The notes beneath the pieces are model-generated. The model saw only the letters and a program-made list of their open reading frames with translations. It was not told where the DNA came from and did no database searches. 64,000 nucleotides of DNA from UBA685 sp049890215 (GTDB lineage: Bacteria; Pseudomonadota; Alphaproteobacteria; Puniceispirillales; Puniceispirillaceae), in the NCBI GenBank assembly GCA_049890215.1, contig JBMHBX010000032.1, positions 60,772 to 124,771 on the forward strand, given 5' to 3'. Every line of letters begins with the position of its first letter. Position 1 is the stretch's first letter. Positions 63,300 through 64,000 of the stretch are shown here, one piece after another. The translations under genes and the position numbers were made by a program.

Positions 63300-64000
63300 A
63301 TGACAAAGGTAGATATGGCAAGGGCAGATATGGCAAGCGAAGAACAATCACAGACGCGCGACTTACTTGGGGTGGTCAATGGTATGCCAACATCAGATGG
63401 CGCAGGGGTCTCTTTACTGCGTGTGGTGGGGACGCCGCAAATAGATTATCTTGACCCCTTTTTAATGTTGGATGAATTCAAAAATGATGACCCCGGCGCT
63501 TATGTGGCAGGTTTCCCTGAACATCCTCACCGTGGGTTTGAGACTGTGTCTTATATGAAACAAGGCGCTATGAAGCACAGAGATTCTGCGGGTAATGAGG
63601 GGATCATTCATGATGGCGGCGTGCAATGGATGACAGCCGGGCGCGGGATCATCCATTCAGAAATGCCGCAACAAACAGAAGGCCTATTATGGGGATATCA
63701 GCTATGGGTGAATCTGCCGGCAGAGCATAAAATGGTGCCGCCTCGTTATCAGGATATCCAAAAAGATGGTATCCCTGAGGTCATTACAGATGAGTTACAT
63801 GTGCGCATTATGGCAGGGCATTATCAGGGCACAGACGGCGCCTCTCAGACATTATGGCCAGTTGAATATATGGATGTGATGGCAAAGCCCGGCGCGCAAT
63901 TTGTGCATGATATCCCGGAAGGCCATAATGTGATGGTGTTTGTCTATGAAGGCGAAATGCAGGTAGGTGATAAGGTGATAGCAGCCCATCAGCTTGGTGT
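63300..64000 (+). CDS. Pirin family protein (5' part, runs off the window)
   Basis: A cupin-fold protein; 233 residues are visible and the frame continues past the window. The pirin signature FPEHPHRGFETVSYM gives metal ligands His75 and His77, and GRGIIHSEMP gives His119 and Glu121. The LPLWVNLP-type region of pirins is represented by GYQLWVNLPAEHKM. Bacterial pirins can have quercetinase activity or act as redox-linked regulators; the role here is not predictable. The first ATG at 63300 is used; ATG codons at 63315 and 63330 are alternatives because of a short near-repeat (KVDMARADMAS). Confidence 0.92.
   Translation, partial: MTKVDMARADMASEEQSQTRDLLGVVNGMPTSDGAGVSLLRVVGTPQIDYLDPFLMLDEFKNDDPGAYVAGFPEHPHRGFETVSYMKQGAMKHRDSAGNEGIIHDGGVQWMTAGRGIIHSEMPQQTEGLLWGYQLWVNLPAEHKMVPPRYQDIQKDGIPEVITDELHVRIMAGHYQGTDGASQTLWPVEYMDVMAKPGAQFVHDIPEGHNVMVFVYEGEMQVGDKVIAAHQLG

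Overview
The window reads as a chromosomal segment of a marine-type alphaproteobacterium. The evidence is gene order rather than an RNA marker: rnpA-yidD-yidC-engB-argB, dapD-dapE, dnaX-ybaB-recR behind an SRP RNA gene, a kdsB/pheA/cytochrome c neighbourhood, and hemC-hemD-(Mic60/mitofilin-like)-hemY are all typical of Alphaproteobacteria. A SAR116/Puniceispirillum-like source is my guess only. Genes are tightly packed. No gap between genes exceeds about 300 bases, and I see no tRNA, rRNA, CRISPR array, transposase, integrase or phage gene.

Region 1 (1-39.5 kb) is core genome. It runs: end of rnpA, membrane insertion (yidD, yidC), engB, argB, a HAD nucleotidase, dapD/dapE, a def-fmt-truA operon on the minus strand, rmuC, a dnaX-ybaB-recR operon behind the SRP RNA gene ffs, pheA, kdsB, a membrane-anchored cytochrome c, hisN, a 2-hydroxyacid dehydrogenase, a MATE exporter with an M17 aminopeptidase, and a lipid/sugar cluster (ArnT-like transferase, GT2 enzyme, LAB_N membrane protein). 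Then come an EVE-domain protein, gpsA, tsaD, the heme operon, a full branched-chain/amide-type amino acid ABC importer (binding protein first, then livG-livF-livH-livM on the minus strand), pyk, an M48 lipoprotein protease and a double zinc-ribbon membrane protein.

Region 2 (39.6-62.6 kb) is one large accessory locus: a two-partner secretion (type Vb) system. It has a TpsB/FhaC-like outer-membrane transporter with a very long N-terminal extension containing two Ig-like units, a 108-residue one-helix membrane protein of unknown function, and a giant FhaB-like exoprotein. The exoprotein frame is continuous from 42915 to 62600 (6562 codons including stops) but is interrupted by one in-frame TAA at 47427-47429. 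The downstream 5052-codon part therefore has no signal peptide or secretion domain of its own. It contains about 800-residue super-repeats, a helical coiled-coil insertion and a cysteine-bearing C-terminal third.

Region 3 (62.6-64 kb) has a secreted or periplasmic TPR protein and the start of a pirin family gene that runs off the window.

The most unusual content is the TPS locus: its size, the lone nonsense codon, the decorated transporter, the small middle gene, and an operator-like palindrome in the upstream region.
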